Source: Chitinophaga sp. Ak27 (GTDB lineage: Bacteria; Bacteroidota; Bacteroidia; Chitinophagales; Chitinophagaceae). From it: DNA of 64,000 nt. This document shows positions 34,661 to 44,316 of the stretch, piece by piece. The first letter of the stretch is position 1, and every line of letters starts with the position of its first letter. Below the pieces are notes generated by a model. The model did no database searches. It was not told the origin of the DNA and worked only from the letters and a program-made list of their open reading frames with translations. The DNA is taken from NCBI RefSeq assembly GCF_012726295.1, contig NZ_JABAOB010000001.1:248001-312000 (forward strand), written 5' to 3'. A program made the position numbers and the translations under genes.

Positions 34661-35737
34661 TTATTGATTCACGGCATACAGGGACTGTAACGCATTATCG
34701 ACCATTGCCGTCATTGTCAGGTTTTCTTTTACAAAGCGCCGAGCCTGTTGTCCCATAATATCTATTTTATCTTCAGGCAGTTTATCCAATACGTGCAGGC
34801 ATTCCTCTATGCTTTCGAAGATTAGCCCATTGTAACCATTCCTGATATAACTATACTCCACGCACTGCAACACCGACTCGCTGCGTTTAAAAGTACATAC
34901 CGGTTTGGCATAAGCCATTGCTTCCACAGCAGAAAGCCCAACCCAGCCGGGCTGAAAATACAGGTCTGCCATACCAAACAGCTCTTGCTTCACCGCCGGA
35001 TCATATACGGCGCCAAAATCGTGTACATGCGGATATGCACTGAAGTCGGGCTTGTATTTTCCGGCGCCGATAATGATAAAGCTATATTGTGCCGGATCAG
35101 TTTCCGAAATGAGCTTTAACAGGAGATCAATACGCCTTCCAACTTCGTTAAACCGTGCACAGTAGATCAACACGCGCCTGGCGTTGATGCCATATTTATC
35201 CCGGAGCAATGCCTTGTCTGGGACCGGCTCTTGTATAATCCGCTCTACTTCTGAAATAGTATTATTCAGTGCCACGGCATTCATCCCGGGCACTACCTGT
35301 TGCCATAGCTCCAGCTCGCGGGAAGTATAAAACCAGGTAGCATCTGCCAGCTGCATCATCCACTTCAACAAACGACTGGGCCGCCGTTCCTCCTGTACAT
35401 ATCTTTTCACGGAAATACCATGTCCCCAAAGGATCACTTTTTGCTTCAGGAAAGGTTTCAGGAGCAGAATCAACCAGGTAGATAAATGGGCAAAGTTGAG
35501 CATCAGCACCAATATCTTGTAGTCTGATTTGAAAAAACGCACAGGATTATATAATACAAATGGCCCCAGAATCCAGGCAGGCAGCGATTTTATCGATGTG
35601 TTGCCGGCAGCCAGATTTTGCTTTTGTAAAGCTGTTGCACCATCATAGCAATAAAGGTCAAACGGCGCTTGCTCACGCAAACGGTTAAAGAAATGTTCCC
35701 TGTAATGCGGTACCAGTGGCTGCACTATTGCTATCAT
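34661..35737 (-). CDS. Glycosyltransferase, GT4-like, divergent
   Basis: 358 residues, GT-B fold. N-terminus AIVQPLVPHYREHFFNRLRE is typical of transferases that begin with a QPxxPxYR motif. A hydrophobic segment TWLILLLKPFLKQKVILWG suggests membrane contact, and the C-terminal half has RVLIYCARFNEVGRRIDLLL and YFQPGWVGLSAVEAMAYAKP with the conserved Glu. Its ATG overlaps the stop of the preceding gene (ATGA). Specificity is unknown. Confidence 0.85.
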   Translation of the reverse strand: MIAIVQPLVPHYREHFFNRLREQAPFDLYCYDGATALQKQNLAAGNTSIKSLPAWILGPFVLYNPVRFFKSDYKILVLMLNFAHLSTWLILLLKPFLKQKVILWGHGISVKRYVQEERRPSRLLKWMMQLADATWFYTSRELELWQQVVPGMNAVALNNTISEVERIIQEPVPDKALLRDKYGINARRVLIYCARFNEVGRRIDLLLKLISETDPAQYSFIIIGAGKYKPDFSAYPHVHDFGAVYDPAVKQELFGMADLYFQPGWVGLSAVEAMAYAKPVCTFKRSESVLQCVEYSYIRNGYNGLIFESIEECLHVLDKLPEDKIDIMGQQARRFVKENLTMTAMVDNALQSLYAVNQ

Positions 35738-37092
35738 ACCAATATGCTTTTATTTGCATGAATAATACTGCTCACATCATATCCATAGATCAGCCGGCTG
35801 CCTTCATGTATAGAATCGAAGGCTACCAGGCTGCCATCCCTCTTCCAGCGCGGATGCAGATCACAGTGTAAGCCGCTCCGGGTAAAAGCCATTTGCTCCA
35901 GCGAAAAGGCTTTTAACACCCCTTCATCTACCCCCTCCAGTAAACGATCTGCCAGCCGCAGGTCCGGTTTGGTATCAATCATACGATAGGTGCCTAATGT
36001 TGTCTTTTGCTGGGTGCTGTACTGGAAAAGAAACAGCGTACGGACCCCCTGCTGATCGGGGTAGGTGTCACAAATCATCCAATCCCGGTCAGCCGGACAA
36101 AACATAGGATGTCCGTCTTCCGTTATGATATCTTTTGCCAGCATAGACGGCACAGCATTGTCGGTATCTTCCAGCAACAACCAGTTAAAAGGTGCTACCG
36201 CTTTCGCTCCTTTCTCCCCGGTATATAATAGCTTCTTCAACACTTTCTTCCCGTTGGCTATCAAACCTGCCGGCATCATCTTATACAGTAACGACCCACG
36301 TAGCTTTTCAATACCGCTGCCAGTCCTCCCCCAAATGGCGATATGCCCGTCATCTTTCCAGTCGAAGTGACTAAGAAACCCCGTGGCCAGGCATCTCAAC
36401 TCTCCGCCGTCTGTCCCAACCGTCATCAAACGTGTTGTTTCACCGCCATCTTTCAACTTATACCGGTGCAAAAATGCCAGCCTGTTCCGGGAAGGATTCA
36501 GTAGCAGGTGAGTGATGTAGTGATGCTGCCCCAGCGAGGGATTCATCCGGTAATTAGCCACTGCTGCAATAGACAGCAGCAGCGACTGTTCACCGGTGTA
36601 TACATTATGTATTGTAATGCCGGAATCCACAGGCGCATGGATATGCGCCTGCTTATCAGGAAGTCCGGTATAACCATATCCACCTACACGGAATAGCCGC
36701 GCATAATCTATTCCGAATGCTATGCCTTCATCCGTAATCACATGTGCAGGCAACGGCAACGTGGATACACATTTACCGGCATTTGCATCATAGATCCGGG
36801 CCCCCCATTTCTCGCCCACGCGGTCATTTACAATAAAAGTATCGGTAGTCCCAATCCATTGCTGGCGCGCGCCCTGCGGATAATTATATGCATATGTACT
36901 TCCCAGCCGGCGAAACTGCTGCGCCGCATCGAAGTAACCGACACCGCAAGCTACCCGCGGATCCGGCGGCACCGTAATATCCGGCGCCTGTAACGCCAGC
37001 AGCTTATCACCCGCAAAATTCCATGCTACCAGGTCATGAAATCCAAAAAAGAAATCACCCTCTCCTACTGATAAAATAAATTCCTTCTGCAT
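35734..37092 (-). CDS. Propeller-like protein of unknown function inside the exopolysaccharide operon
   Basis: 452 residues; I cannot assign a function. No signal peptide or membrane helix is visible. Repeated strand-turn units look like a beta-propeller: FFFGFHDLVAWNFAGDKLLA, LSHFDWKDDGHIAIWGRTG, HPMFCPADRDWMICDTYPD and CDLHPRWKRDGSLVAFDSIH. The two last blocks recall TolB/PD40 repeats and, loosely, oligogalacturonate-lyase-like propellers with clustered His residues. The cytoplasmic prediction and position between a transferase (4-bp overlap) and the pyruvyltransferase (2-bp gap) suggest a part in repeat-unit synthesis or control. A lyase acting on a glucuronate-containing polymer would need export. 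Confidence 0.75.
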   Translation of the reverse strand: MQKEFILSVGEGDFFFGFHDLVAWNFAGDKLLALQAPDITVPPDPRVACGVGYFDAAQQFRRLGSTYAYNYPQGARQQWIGTTDTFIVNDRVGEKWGARIYDANAGKCVSTLPLPAHVITDEGIAFGIDYARLFRVGGYGYTGLPDKQAHIHAPVDSGITIHNVYTGEQSLLLSIAAVANYRMNPSLGQHHYITHLLLNPSRNRLAFLHRYKLKDGGETTRLMTVGTDGGELRCLATGFLSHFDWKDDGHIAIWGRTGSGIEKLRGSLLYKMMPAGLIANGKKVLKKLLYTGEKGAKAVAPFNWLLLEDTDNAVPSMLAKDIITEDGHPMFCPADRDWMICDTYPDQQGVRTLFLFQYSTQQKTTLGTYRMIDTKPDLRLADRLLEGVDEGVLKAFSLEQMAFTRSGLHCDLHPRWKRDGSLVAFDSIHEGSRLIYGYDVSSIIHANKSILV

Positions 37093-37094
37093 AA

Positions 37095-38030
37095 CTAATG
37101 TGTTGTAATAAATGAGGAAGTATCTATACGCTGCTCTTTCTGTAACAAAGCTACCTGGTCGTGAATCTTATAATCAATACGCCGCAGCACTTCTTCCGCC
37201 GACAAATAAAATTCTGCTATCCCCTGCAGCGCTTTCAACAAATCCGATTTTACCATATCCGGCGCCAGGAACTCAGCGCTGATACGATTCCCGGAGAGCG
37301 ATTTTATTTTCTGATGCAGAAATGACTTGCGATACAGCTTTACCTGAGTGGCATCGATATTATAAAGCTGAATGGCAGCCTGCCAGTCCATCCACTTAAA
37401 CTCCGACACACCACTGCCTTCGGTATGTGGGGTAGACAGCACAAATCTGTGCCAGGGAACTCTCAACGCATCTGCCAGGATAGCGCCATGCATTGCTTCT
37501 GCTATCACATACTCCGATGCAGCAATTTCCTTCAAAGTATGCTCCACTCCCTGCTCTGAGCGCGGTGATATATAGTTAAAACCCAACCGGTAACAGATAC
37601 TTTCCCAATTAAAAAAAGGTACGGATTTGAAATAAGGGATCACGCTTACCTTATATTTCTTCGGCACATGCAGCAACCGCTCAAAATCCGGCAGCTGGCG
37701 GATAGCATAAGCCGCATCCGCAACATAGGGGAACTGGTTGTTAAAAGCATAAGCCGACAATGGTCCTCTTAGGAAACGAATATCCCAGCTGCTGTCAAGA
37801 TGAAATGTCTTATATACCGGCCGTACGCCCGTGCCAAATACAATCTTTCGTTGGGCAGTCAGCTCACGGAATAATGGTGAACCATTAAACAGGATAGAAC
37901 CTATGCCCAGGAATACATCCTGATCTTCGTCTTTTCCTTCACCAAACAACTGCGGCCATAGCCATCCGTTGAGGTCGTCGCCAAAATTGCCTTTGGGATC
38001 TCTATAATAAACATAATTCACAGTGCACAC
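37095..38030 (-). CDS. Polysaccharide pyruvyl transferase family protein
   Basis: Adds a pyruvate ketal from phosphoenolpyruvate to a sugar of the repeat unit. 311 residues, GTG start; a second GTG three codons on is possible. Family landmarks: the N-terminal NFGDDLNGWLWPQLFG, the FLGIGSIL and KIVFGTGVRP strands, LRGPLSAYAF, and the active-site EAMHGAILADALRVPW with its conserved His. 2-bp gaps on both sides tie it into the operon. Pyruvylation would give the polymer extra negative charge. Confidence 0.92.
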   Translation of the reverse strand: MCTVNYVYYRDPKGNFGDDLNGWLWPQLFGEGKDEDQDVFLGIGSILFNGSPLFRELTAQRKIVFGTGVRPVYKTFHLDSSWDIRFLRGPLSAYAFNNQFPYVADAAYAIRQLPDFERLLHVPKKYKVSVIPYFKSVPFFNWESICYRLGFNYISPRSEQGVEHTLKEIAASEYVIAEAMHGAILADALRVPWHRFVLSTPHTEGSGVSEFKWMDWQAAIQLYNIDATQVKLYRKSFLHQKIKSLSGNRISAEFLAPDMVKSDLLKALQGIAEFYLSAEEVLRRIDYKIHDQVALLQKEQRIDTSSFITTH

Positions 38031-38032
38031 AT

Positions 38033-39178
38033 TTACAGGTTAGCAATATGTAATACCTTATCTGCATAGTTACTGTTGATCCACGCAGTAAAATCAACAG
38101 CACGCTTCTCCCAACTGTGCGCTCCCTTATCTACCGATACCGGTTTCAACCCGCCCAACGCCAGCTGACTGATAAGCGCCGCCAGCGATGCCGGCGCATG
38201 ATTATCAAAATAGTATCCTTCCTTCCCAAATATCTCCAGCGGCTCACCAATCTTACCGGTAAACACCGGCTTGTTGAAAGGAATATACATATAGATTTTA
38301 CTGGGACAACGCGCCCAATCCTGCACCGTATCATTCAGGGGAGAGATAAAGGCATCCGCTGCAGCAAAGTAGGAGCTCAGCTCTTCTTCCGGTGTATAAC
38401 CCAGGAACTGTACCTGCATCGACAGTCCCATCTCCTTTACATAATCTTTCGCCTCTTCCTGGTGACGCCCCCGCCCCAACAGCAGCAGGTGTACATCCGA
38501 GCGTTCCCTGCTAATTATTTCCATCGCCTCCAGCATGGTAAACAATCCATAGTTACGGGTGAGCGTGCCCATATAAATAAGCAGCGTCTTGCCTTGATAC
38601 ATTTCCTTTAACTCATGATAACGAACCCGGGGCGATTCCACCACTTCATCGTTAAATGCGTATGGAGAATAATGTACCGGTAACTGTTTCCGGAACAACT
38701 GCGCGGCCCTTTTTGTATACGTCCTGCAGAGATACTTACTCGCACATAGCAATCCGTCGGCATACAACACCGACCAGTATTCCAGGGCCAACATAGCATA
38801 TCTACGCAGGCCCCTGTTATCCGGAATACCAGATGGCAATTCTGAGTGTTCGATAAGTATCGTGGATTCCAGCTTCAATTTATTTTTTAAGATGCGGTTG
38901 CGGAAACTAAAAGAACAAAACAAGATATAGTCTGGCGCAATTTCATTTACCAACGCCGTCTTAATACGCACCTCTTCCGCTGCAGTCCCTTCGGGATAGT
39001 AATATACCCGTACGGCATCACTGCATTCCATGGCAATGCGCTTCCTGTTCTCTTCAGTATCCTGCGCAATAATCGATACCTCCCAGCCAAGTAACAACAG
39101 CGGTTCTGCCATACCTATGGCTCGTTTCATAGTAGCGATAAACTTAATATCGCCCAGCGTAATGAAGCATATTTTCAT
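38033..39178 (-). CDS. Glycosyltransferase family 4
   Basis: 381-residue GT-B enzyme. N-terminus MKICFITLGDIKFIATMKRA and an acceptor domain with YILFCSFSFRNRILKN; C-terminal donor domain with KTLLIYMGTLTRNYGLFTML, HLLLLGRGRHQEEAKDYV, LSSYFAAADAFISPLND and PSKIYMYIPFNKPVFTG, where a canonical E-x7-E is weakly kept. Retaining sugar transfer on the cytoplasmic face is expected. 12 bp after the polymerase gene. Confidence 0.88.
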   Translation of the reverse strand: MKICFITLGDIKFIATMKRAIGMAEPLLLLGWEVSIIAQDTEENRKRIAMECSDAVRVYYYPEGTAAEEVRIKTALVNEIAPDYILFCSFSFRNRILKNKLKLESTILIEHSELPSGIPDNRGLRRYAMLALEYWSVLYADGLLCASKYLCRTYTKRAAQLFRKQLPVHYSPYAFNDEVVESPRVRYHELKEMYQGKTLLIYMGTLTRNYGLFTMLEAMEIISRERSDVHLLLLGRGRHQEEAKDYVKEMGLSMQVQFLGYTPEEELSSYFAAADAFISPLNDTVQDWARCPSKIYMYIPFNKPVFTGKIGEPLEIFGKEGYYFDNHAPASLAALISQLALGGLKPVSVDKGAHSWEKRAVDFTAWINSNYADKVLHIANL

Positions 39179-39190
39179 AGTTGTTACTTT

Positions 39191-40456
39191 TTATATTTTC
39201 CCTTCGGGAGAAATTAAAACTGTCTTTTCCTGCGCCTGTACTTCAGCTGGCGCTTCGCCGTTTTCCGATATGCACTCATAATATGCTCTCAACAAAATGG
39301 CTCCAATTGCCGGGATATTAAATCGCAACTGTTGCACAGGGGAAAAGAGAAAAGTCCAGATCACACCAATTGTCATCAACACCAATACCGGGTACAGCGC
39401 CGTATCTGCAGCATGTCCCACCAGGTAAAAGCCCATTCTCAGCAATAAAATAAATACCAACAGTACTGCTATAAATCCTCCCAGGCCACAGTTTACCCAG
39501 GCGCCCAACAAAATAGAATGACTGGGAATCAGGTGCTCGGTTGAAGTAGCCAGCTGTTCATTCATCTCCTCATTCTGGTACAACAAAAGGATGCGGTAAT
39601 ACTTCAGGTTATCATCTTTCGCCCAGGATCCATGGCCAAACAATGGCGCATCGGTGATTGCCGCAAGTGCAGCGAAGGTTTCTCCACGGCCTGTCATCAG
39701 CAATTCCAGCGGATTATAGGGATTATCCAGACGATCTATCTGTTCGGAAGCGTGCTCACCTCCTATTTCATGGTTCAATACGGCATTAACATAACATACA
39801 TAGGCAAACTGGAATAATAGCAACCCCGACATGCCAAACACCAGGAGCCGGTCGCGCGTCAGATACATCCCGCTGTTGAAGCAGAAAATGATAATAGCGC
39901 CCAGGAAAAATACCATCCCCGTTGAACGGGAATCCCTTGCAAAACACAACAGGCTGTACGCCAGCAACAACGCCAGTACCGCCTTCCACTGGCCATTTCG
40001 GTATAATAAAAACGACAGGATGTAAACGCCGTACGACAAAATAGGTACCATCTTGAACTTGAAATAAGACATATCTGTGTCTGCATTATCGTCTGTCCAG
40101 ATAATATTTTTCACGAGGGTCATACAGAGAAAGAAAAAAATAACTTTATCATCCTTCAATGTTTTAAACAAAAAGATAAAAGAGAGGATAGACATTATGA
40201 TAGCCGCCCACCCGCGCATAAAGTTCTCAGAGGAACTTTTCACCACAAACAGATCCGTGATTACCTGGAAAATAAATAATAATGTAAGCGCCGTGATGAT
40301 CTTCCTGAATAATGGGAAAGCCTTGAAATCACGTATATCAAATACAAACGGGGCAGATAACAGCACCATGATTTCATTCAGCTTCAGCTGTCCTACCAGC
40401 GAAAGATTTACGCCGCTGAGCAAAGTATATAAAGCTATCTTAAGCCGGTTGAGCAT
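39191..40456 (-). CDS. O-antigen polymerase/ligase-like membrane protein (Wzy candidate)
   Basis: 421 residues with about ten to twelve hydrophobic helices. A large extracytoplasmic loop about 225-315 contains the Wzy/WaaL-type segment GRGETFAALAAITDAPLFGH with SIPSHSIL-like residues following (HLIPSHSILLGAWVNCG). It would polymerise lipid-linked repeat units in the periplasm. It is the only polymerase candidate in the operon. The start overlaps the preceding gene by 17 bp. C-terminal 30 residues are hydrophilic. Confidence 0.85.
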   Translation of the reverse strand: MLNRLKIALYTLLSGVNLSLVGQLKLNEIMVLLSAPFVFDIRDFKAFPLFRKIITALTLLFIFQVITDLFVVKSSSENFMRGWAAIIMSILSFIFLFKTLKDDKVIFFFLCMTLVKNIIWTDDNADTDMSYFKFKMVPILSYGVYILSFLLYRNGQWKAVLALLLAYSLLCFARDSRSTGMVFFLGAIIIFCFNSGMYLTRDRLLVFGMSGLLLFQFAYVCYVNAVLNHEIGGEHASEQIDRLDNPYNPLELLMTGRGETFAALAAITDAPLFGHGSWAKDDNLKYYRILLLYQNEEMNEQLATSTEHLIPSHSILLGAWVNCGLGGFIAVLLVFILLLRMGFYLVGHAADTALYPVLVLMTIGVIWTFLFSPVQQLRFNIPAIGAILLRAYYECISENGEAPAEVQAQEKTVLISPEGKI

Positions 40457-41603
40457 AGGCCGTTATTTTACCGCGTACGGTGTAGTCAACAATCTGCTGT
40501 AAACGCTGCCTGTTTACTTCCAGGCTGTATTCCTGCTGAAAATCTTCCTGTAACAGCCTCCCTTTATCCGTATCTGCGTTGAAGCCGAGTAAGGATTGCT
40601 TAAATGTCGCCGGTTCATCGGCCACGATAAAATGCTTACTCCTCACCCCTTCCACTCCCTTGGACGTACTGATAACAGGCGTTCTGAGGGCCATAGCTTC
40701 CAGGCATTTCAACCGGGTGCCGCTGCCATGCAGTAACGGGATTATCACTGCGGTGGCTACGGATATATACCATTTCACATCATCCACTTTTCCAAAAGCT
40801 ACGATGTTCCGGTAATCTTCCTTACCTGTAATACGTTTCAACGCTTCCTTTGATCCCCTGCCTACCAGCCACAGGTCGTACCTTTCGGCCAGTTCTTCAT
40901 CCCACACATTTTCAACAAACCATTTCAGACCAGCATAATTCATATATACCCCAAAGTTGGCCGTCATCACCAGCACTCTCTGTTGTTTTTTTCCAAAAAG
41001 ATGGTAATCTTTCTGGTCCAAAAAGTTGGGCACCGTAAATACCTTCTGCTCCGGCAGGAAACGGGTATGGTATGCATGATCATCATCGCTCACTACCAAT
41101 ACCGCCGTTGCCTTCCTAAAGTATAACCGCTCGTGCAGCTTTTCCATGCTAAACAACTGCAGTTTACGTAGCCGGTCCAGCAGGCTGCCGGATGGCAGCT
41201 GCCAGGTGATCATAGGCTGCGCATTATGTGTGCCGAGGATCACCGGGATATTCCTGGCCCGGAAAAAAGAAATATAATGACCTACATAGCCATAATCGAG
41301 CATGGCAACAGCCACCGGGTACTCCCGGCATATTTCCCGGAATATATCCAGTATGGCCGACGACCGCTGGAAATACTGTTTCCCGGTAATGCGGGTCACC
41401 AGGTCAAAATCCTTTACCTCGTACGTATAAAAAGTAACATTAGGGAGATGATAATTTTGTAAATCTACCTTTTCCACGTTCCGCACTACGGCCATCACCT
41501 CATATCCCAGTTGCGACAGGGCTTTGATCAGGTTATAGCTCCTGATCCTCTCTCCCCCGTTTTGCGGGAAAGGTGAAATATCTGTAAAGAATAGTATGTA
41601 CAT
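40440..41603 (-). CDS. Glycosyltransferase family 4
   Basis: 387 residues, GT-B fold. N-terminus LFFTDISPFPQNGGERIRSY with the glycine-rich acceptor loop; donor domain with RVLVMTANFGVYMNYAGLKW, LVGRGSKEALKRI and HGSGTRLKCLEAMALRTPVI, in which the Glu of the GT4 motif is clear. This subfamily (PF13692-like, with GSGTRLK) is common in exopolysaccharide loci. 5 bp after the flippase gene and 17-bp overlap with the polymerase gene. Confidence 0.9.
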   Translation of the reverse strand: MYILFFTDISPFPQNGGERIRSYNLIKALSQLGYEVMAVVRNVEKVDLQNYHLPNVTFYTYEVKDFDLVTRITGKQYFQRSSAILDIFREICREYPVAVAMLDYGYVGHYISFFRARNIPVILGTHNAQPMITWQLPSGSLLDRLRKLQLFSMEKLHERLYFRKATAVLVVSDDDHAYHTRFLPEQKVFTVPNFLDQKDYHLFGKKQQRVLVMTANFGVYMNYAGLKWFVENVWDEELAERYDLWLVGRGSKEALKRITGKEDYRNIVAFGKVDDVKWYISVATAVIIPLLHGSGTRLKCLEAMALRTPVISTSKGVEGVRSKHFIVADEPATFKQSLLGFNADTDKGRLLQEDFQQEYSLEVNRQRLQQIVDYTVRGKITAYAQPA

Positions 41604-41608
41604 CTGCG

Positions 41609-43162
41609 TTAGTTTGCTTTTAATACAACCAGCCTTGCCTGCAATTTTGAAAGAGCGCGGCTAAATAACTGCATTATTTTCGTCGTTTCTTCCGGTGTCA
41701 GGCCAATCAGCCGTACCCAGACAACCATACCCGCCACACTCACCAGGGTGGTAATACCAAGTCGCACAAATCCTGGCGAAAGAAACAACTGTGGTATGCC
41801 AGCCAGGGTTACAGACAACAGCACCGGCACGACAGCCCGGATGATTACCTGCCTGGTAAATAGCCATGGCGACAAACCCGTAATCTTCTTCGCGGCAATC
41901 ATACGGTAAATGCCACTTACCACTTCTATAGCAATTGCGCTGACCAATACTGCAGAAGAAGGATATCCTGCTTTCAGCAACAGCCAGGCAACAGGCAGGT
42001 TAAACAGTACCATAGTACTCACTACCACCTGGTATTTCCTGATTTTGCCAACCGACTGCACCGCCACCTGTATGCCAGCGGATAGCTGGTTTATCAGCGT
42101 GGCAACAACAATTAAACGGCACATCATCACTGTATACTCCGGCACCTGCTTCAGCCAGCATTGCAACACAAATGGCATTTCTATCATCATGGGAATAGCA
42201 AAAAAACTCAGCAGGTAAAAGGAAAATTTGCTGGCAATCATAGCCAACCGCAGCATCCTCGGACGGTCGCCACTGCCTTCACTTTTTATAATCTGTGGAT
42301 TCAATGCCCGTAACATGGTTACAGAGAAATAACTCAATTGTGCGTTCACCTGGTTGGCAATACCATAGGCGGCATTGACAATAGTGCCAAAAAATACGTT
42401 GAGCAGCAATGCCAGGCCCTGGTTACGGGCTACTACACTTCCTGCGCCAAACATGTTCCACCCGGCATAAGCAAACATTTCCTTCAGCAAATGCCGGTCG
42501 AAATACCGCCGAATGCTGATCCGGCTTTCATCGTACTTCATACCACAATACACCTGTTTAAACAACAGCAACAGCACCGTCAGCAACGCCATCAGGCCAC
42601 CGTATACAATAAGCTTGTCATAACCGGTATATTGCAGGGCCACTGCAATCAGGAGCTTTCCCAATGATTCTACAATCCCCAGCGCTGCCACCATCACCAT
42701 GTTTTCCTGCGCGATCAACGTAGCGTCGTAAGGGACTGAAATAATGGTAAAAAAAGCGCTAACCACCATAAACTGAAAAATGAGCTTTGCCGCCATGGTC
42801 CGTTCTACCGGGTAATTCAGCACATGCCCGAAAAGATAGCTGCCCGCCATTTCAAATAACAGCACCATTGCCAGCCCCAGTATAAAATGCAGCAATACGC
42901 TGGCGTTAAATACCGTCCTTAGTTTGTGACCGTCCTTTGTACCAAGGTAAAACGACATATACCGCTGCGTACTGATGGTCATCGCAATATTCAGAAAAGA
43001 TAACATGGCAATCACCCCGCTGATCAGGTTAAATAACCCGTAATCGGCCGCTCCCAGCAGGTTCAATACCAGCCTGGTGGCATACAGTGAAATAAAAACG
43101 GTAATCAGCATTCTTCCATAAAGAGCGCCCGTATTCAAGATTACCTTGTTAGCTACCTGCAT
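41609..43162 (-). CDS. Polysaccharide flippase (Wzx/MATE-like)
   Basis: 517-residue integral membrane protein with about 12 to 14 hydrophobic helices. It should move the completed undecaprenyl-linked repeat unit across the inner membrane. Features of the Wzx/MVF superfamily: N-terminal VILNTGALYGRMLITVFISL, YATRLVLNLLGAADYGLFNL, and QRYMSFYLG. The last 15 residues are basic and cytoplasmic. Located between the sugar-nucleotide genes and the transferase/polymerase block, 10 bp after gmd. Confidence 0.9.
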   Translation of the reverse strand: MQVANKVILNTGALYGRMLITVFISLYATRLVLNLLGAADYGLFNLISGVIAMLSFLNIAMTISTQRYMSFYLGTKDGHKLRTVFNASVLLHFILGLAMVLLFEMAGSYLFGHVLNYPVERTMAAKLIFQFMVVSAFFTIISVPYDATLIAQENMVMVAALGIVESLGKLLIAVALQYTGYDKLIVYGGLMALLTVLLLLFKQVYCGMKYDESRISIRRYFDRHLLKEMFAYAGWNMFGAGSVVARNQGLALLLNVFFGTIVNAAYGIANQVNAQLSYFSVTMLRALNPQIIKSEGSGDRPRMLRLAMIASKFSFYLLSFFAIPMMIEMPFVLQCWLKQVPEYTVMMCRLIVVATLINQLSAGIQVAVQSVGKIRKYQVVVSTMVLFNLPVAWLLLKAGYPSSAVLVSAIAIEVVSGIYRMIAAKKITGLSPWLFTRQVIIRAVVPVLLSVTLAGIPQLFLSPGFVRLGITTLVSVAGMVVWVRLIGLTPEETTKIMQLFSRALSKLQARLVVLKAN

Positions 43163-43172
43163 GACTCTGATT

Positions 43173-44270
43173 TTATCCGATTAAGTGCTCCAGTTGGGTG
43201 ACTTCTTTCTTCGCAAATAATGCTACATCGCTGGCCATCATTTCCTTTACCAGGGCTGGCAAGTCATAGGCCGGCTCCCATCCCAGTACTGTCTTTGACT
43301 TGGTAGGATCGCCAATGAGCAGCTCCACCTCAGTAGGACGAAAATAACGGGGATCGATCGCTACAATTTCTTTTCCTAACGGCAACGCGTATACTTCATT
43401 TGAGCAGACAGTAACTACACCGGTTTCAGTTACGCCATTTCCCTGGAAGGAAACAGTGATACCCAACTCGGCAAAAGCCATACGAACAAATTCGCGGACC
43501 GTAGTGGTAATGCCGGTGGCAATTACATAGTCGTCGGGTTGTTCTTGTTGCAGGATGCGCCACATGGCTTCCACATAATCCTTCGCATGTCCCCAATCGC
43601 GTTGCGCATCAAGGTTGCCCAGGTATAACTTATCCTGCAGCCCCAACGCGATGGCTGCCGCGCCCCTGGTAATTTTGCGGGTTACGAAGGTTTCTCCCCG
43701 CAGGGGGCTTTCATGGTTAAACAGGATACCATTGCAGGCGTACATACCATAGGCTTCCCGGTAGTTAACGGTGATCCAGTAAGCATATAACTTTGCTACA
43801 GCATAAGGACTGCGTGGATAAAAAGGCGTAGTTTCCCGTTGCGGCACTTCCTGCACCAGTCCGTATAACTCCGATGTGCTGGCTTGGTAGATACGGGTCT
43901 TCTTTTCCATCTTCAGGATACGTAACGCCTCCAGTAAACGCAAGGTGCCGATTCCATCTGCATTGGCTGTATATTCAGGCGTATCAAAGCTTACTCTTAC
44001 ATGGCTCATCGCCGCCAGGTTATAAATTTCATCCGGTTGTGTTTCCTGTATAATACGGATCAGGTTGGTGCTATCGGTCATATCACCATAGTGCAAACGA
44101 AAGCGCACATTTTCGCTGTGCATATCCTGGTATAAATGATCAATACGCTCTGTGTTGATCAGGGAGGCCCGGCGTTTTACGCCATGCACCATATATCCTT
44201 TTCCCAGCAGCAATTCTGCCAGGTAAGCGCCATCCTGGCCAGTGATACCTGTTATCAGGGCTACTTTCAT
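43173..44270 (-). CDS. gmd: GDP-mannose 4,6-dehydratase
   Basis: Converts GDP-mannose to GDP-4-keto-6-deoxymannose, first step to GDP-L-fucose. 365 residues, extended SDR. NADP-binding [19 protein letters not shown] at the N-terminus, catalytic Thr/Ser-Glu in STSELYG and Tyr-Lys in [18 protein letters not shown]-contact block [18 protein letters not shown] is intact. Together with manC and the fucose synthase in the same operon it supplies GDP-fucose. 46 bp separate it from ugd, the largest gap in the central part of the operon. Confidence 0.96.
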   Translation of the reverse strand: MKVALITGITGQDGAYLAELLLGKGYMVHGVKRRASLINTERIDHLYQDMHSENVRFRLHYGDMTDSTNLIRIIQETQPDEIYNLAAMSHVRVSFDTPEYTANADGIGTLRLLEALRILKMEKKTRIYQASTSELYGLVQEVPQRETTPFYPRSPYAVAKLYAYWITVNYREAYGMYACNGILFNHESPLRGETFVTRKITRGAAAIALGLQDKLYLGNLDAQRDWGHAKDYVEAMWRILQQEQPDDYVIATGITTTVREFVRMAFAELGITVSFQGNGVTETGVVTVCSNEVYALPLGKEIVAIDPRYFRPTEVELLIGDPTKSKTVLGWEPAYDLPALVKEMMASDVALFAKKEVTQLEHLIG

Positions 44271-44316
44271 ACAATCTTTATTTAGTGGTGATAGAAATAG
44301 TTATTATAGCTGTGTT

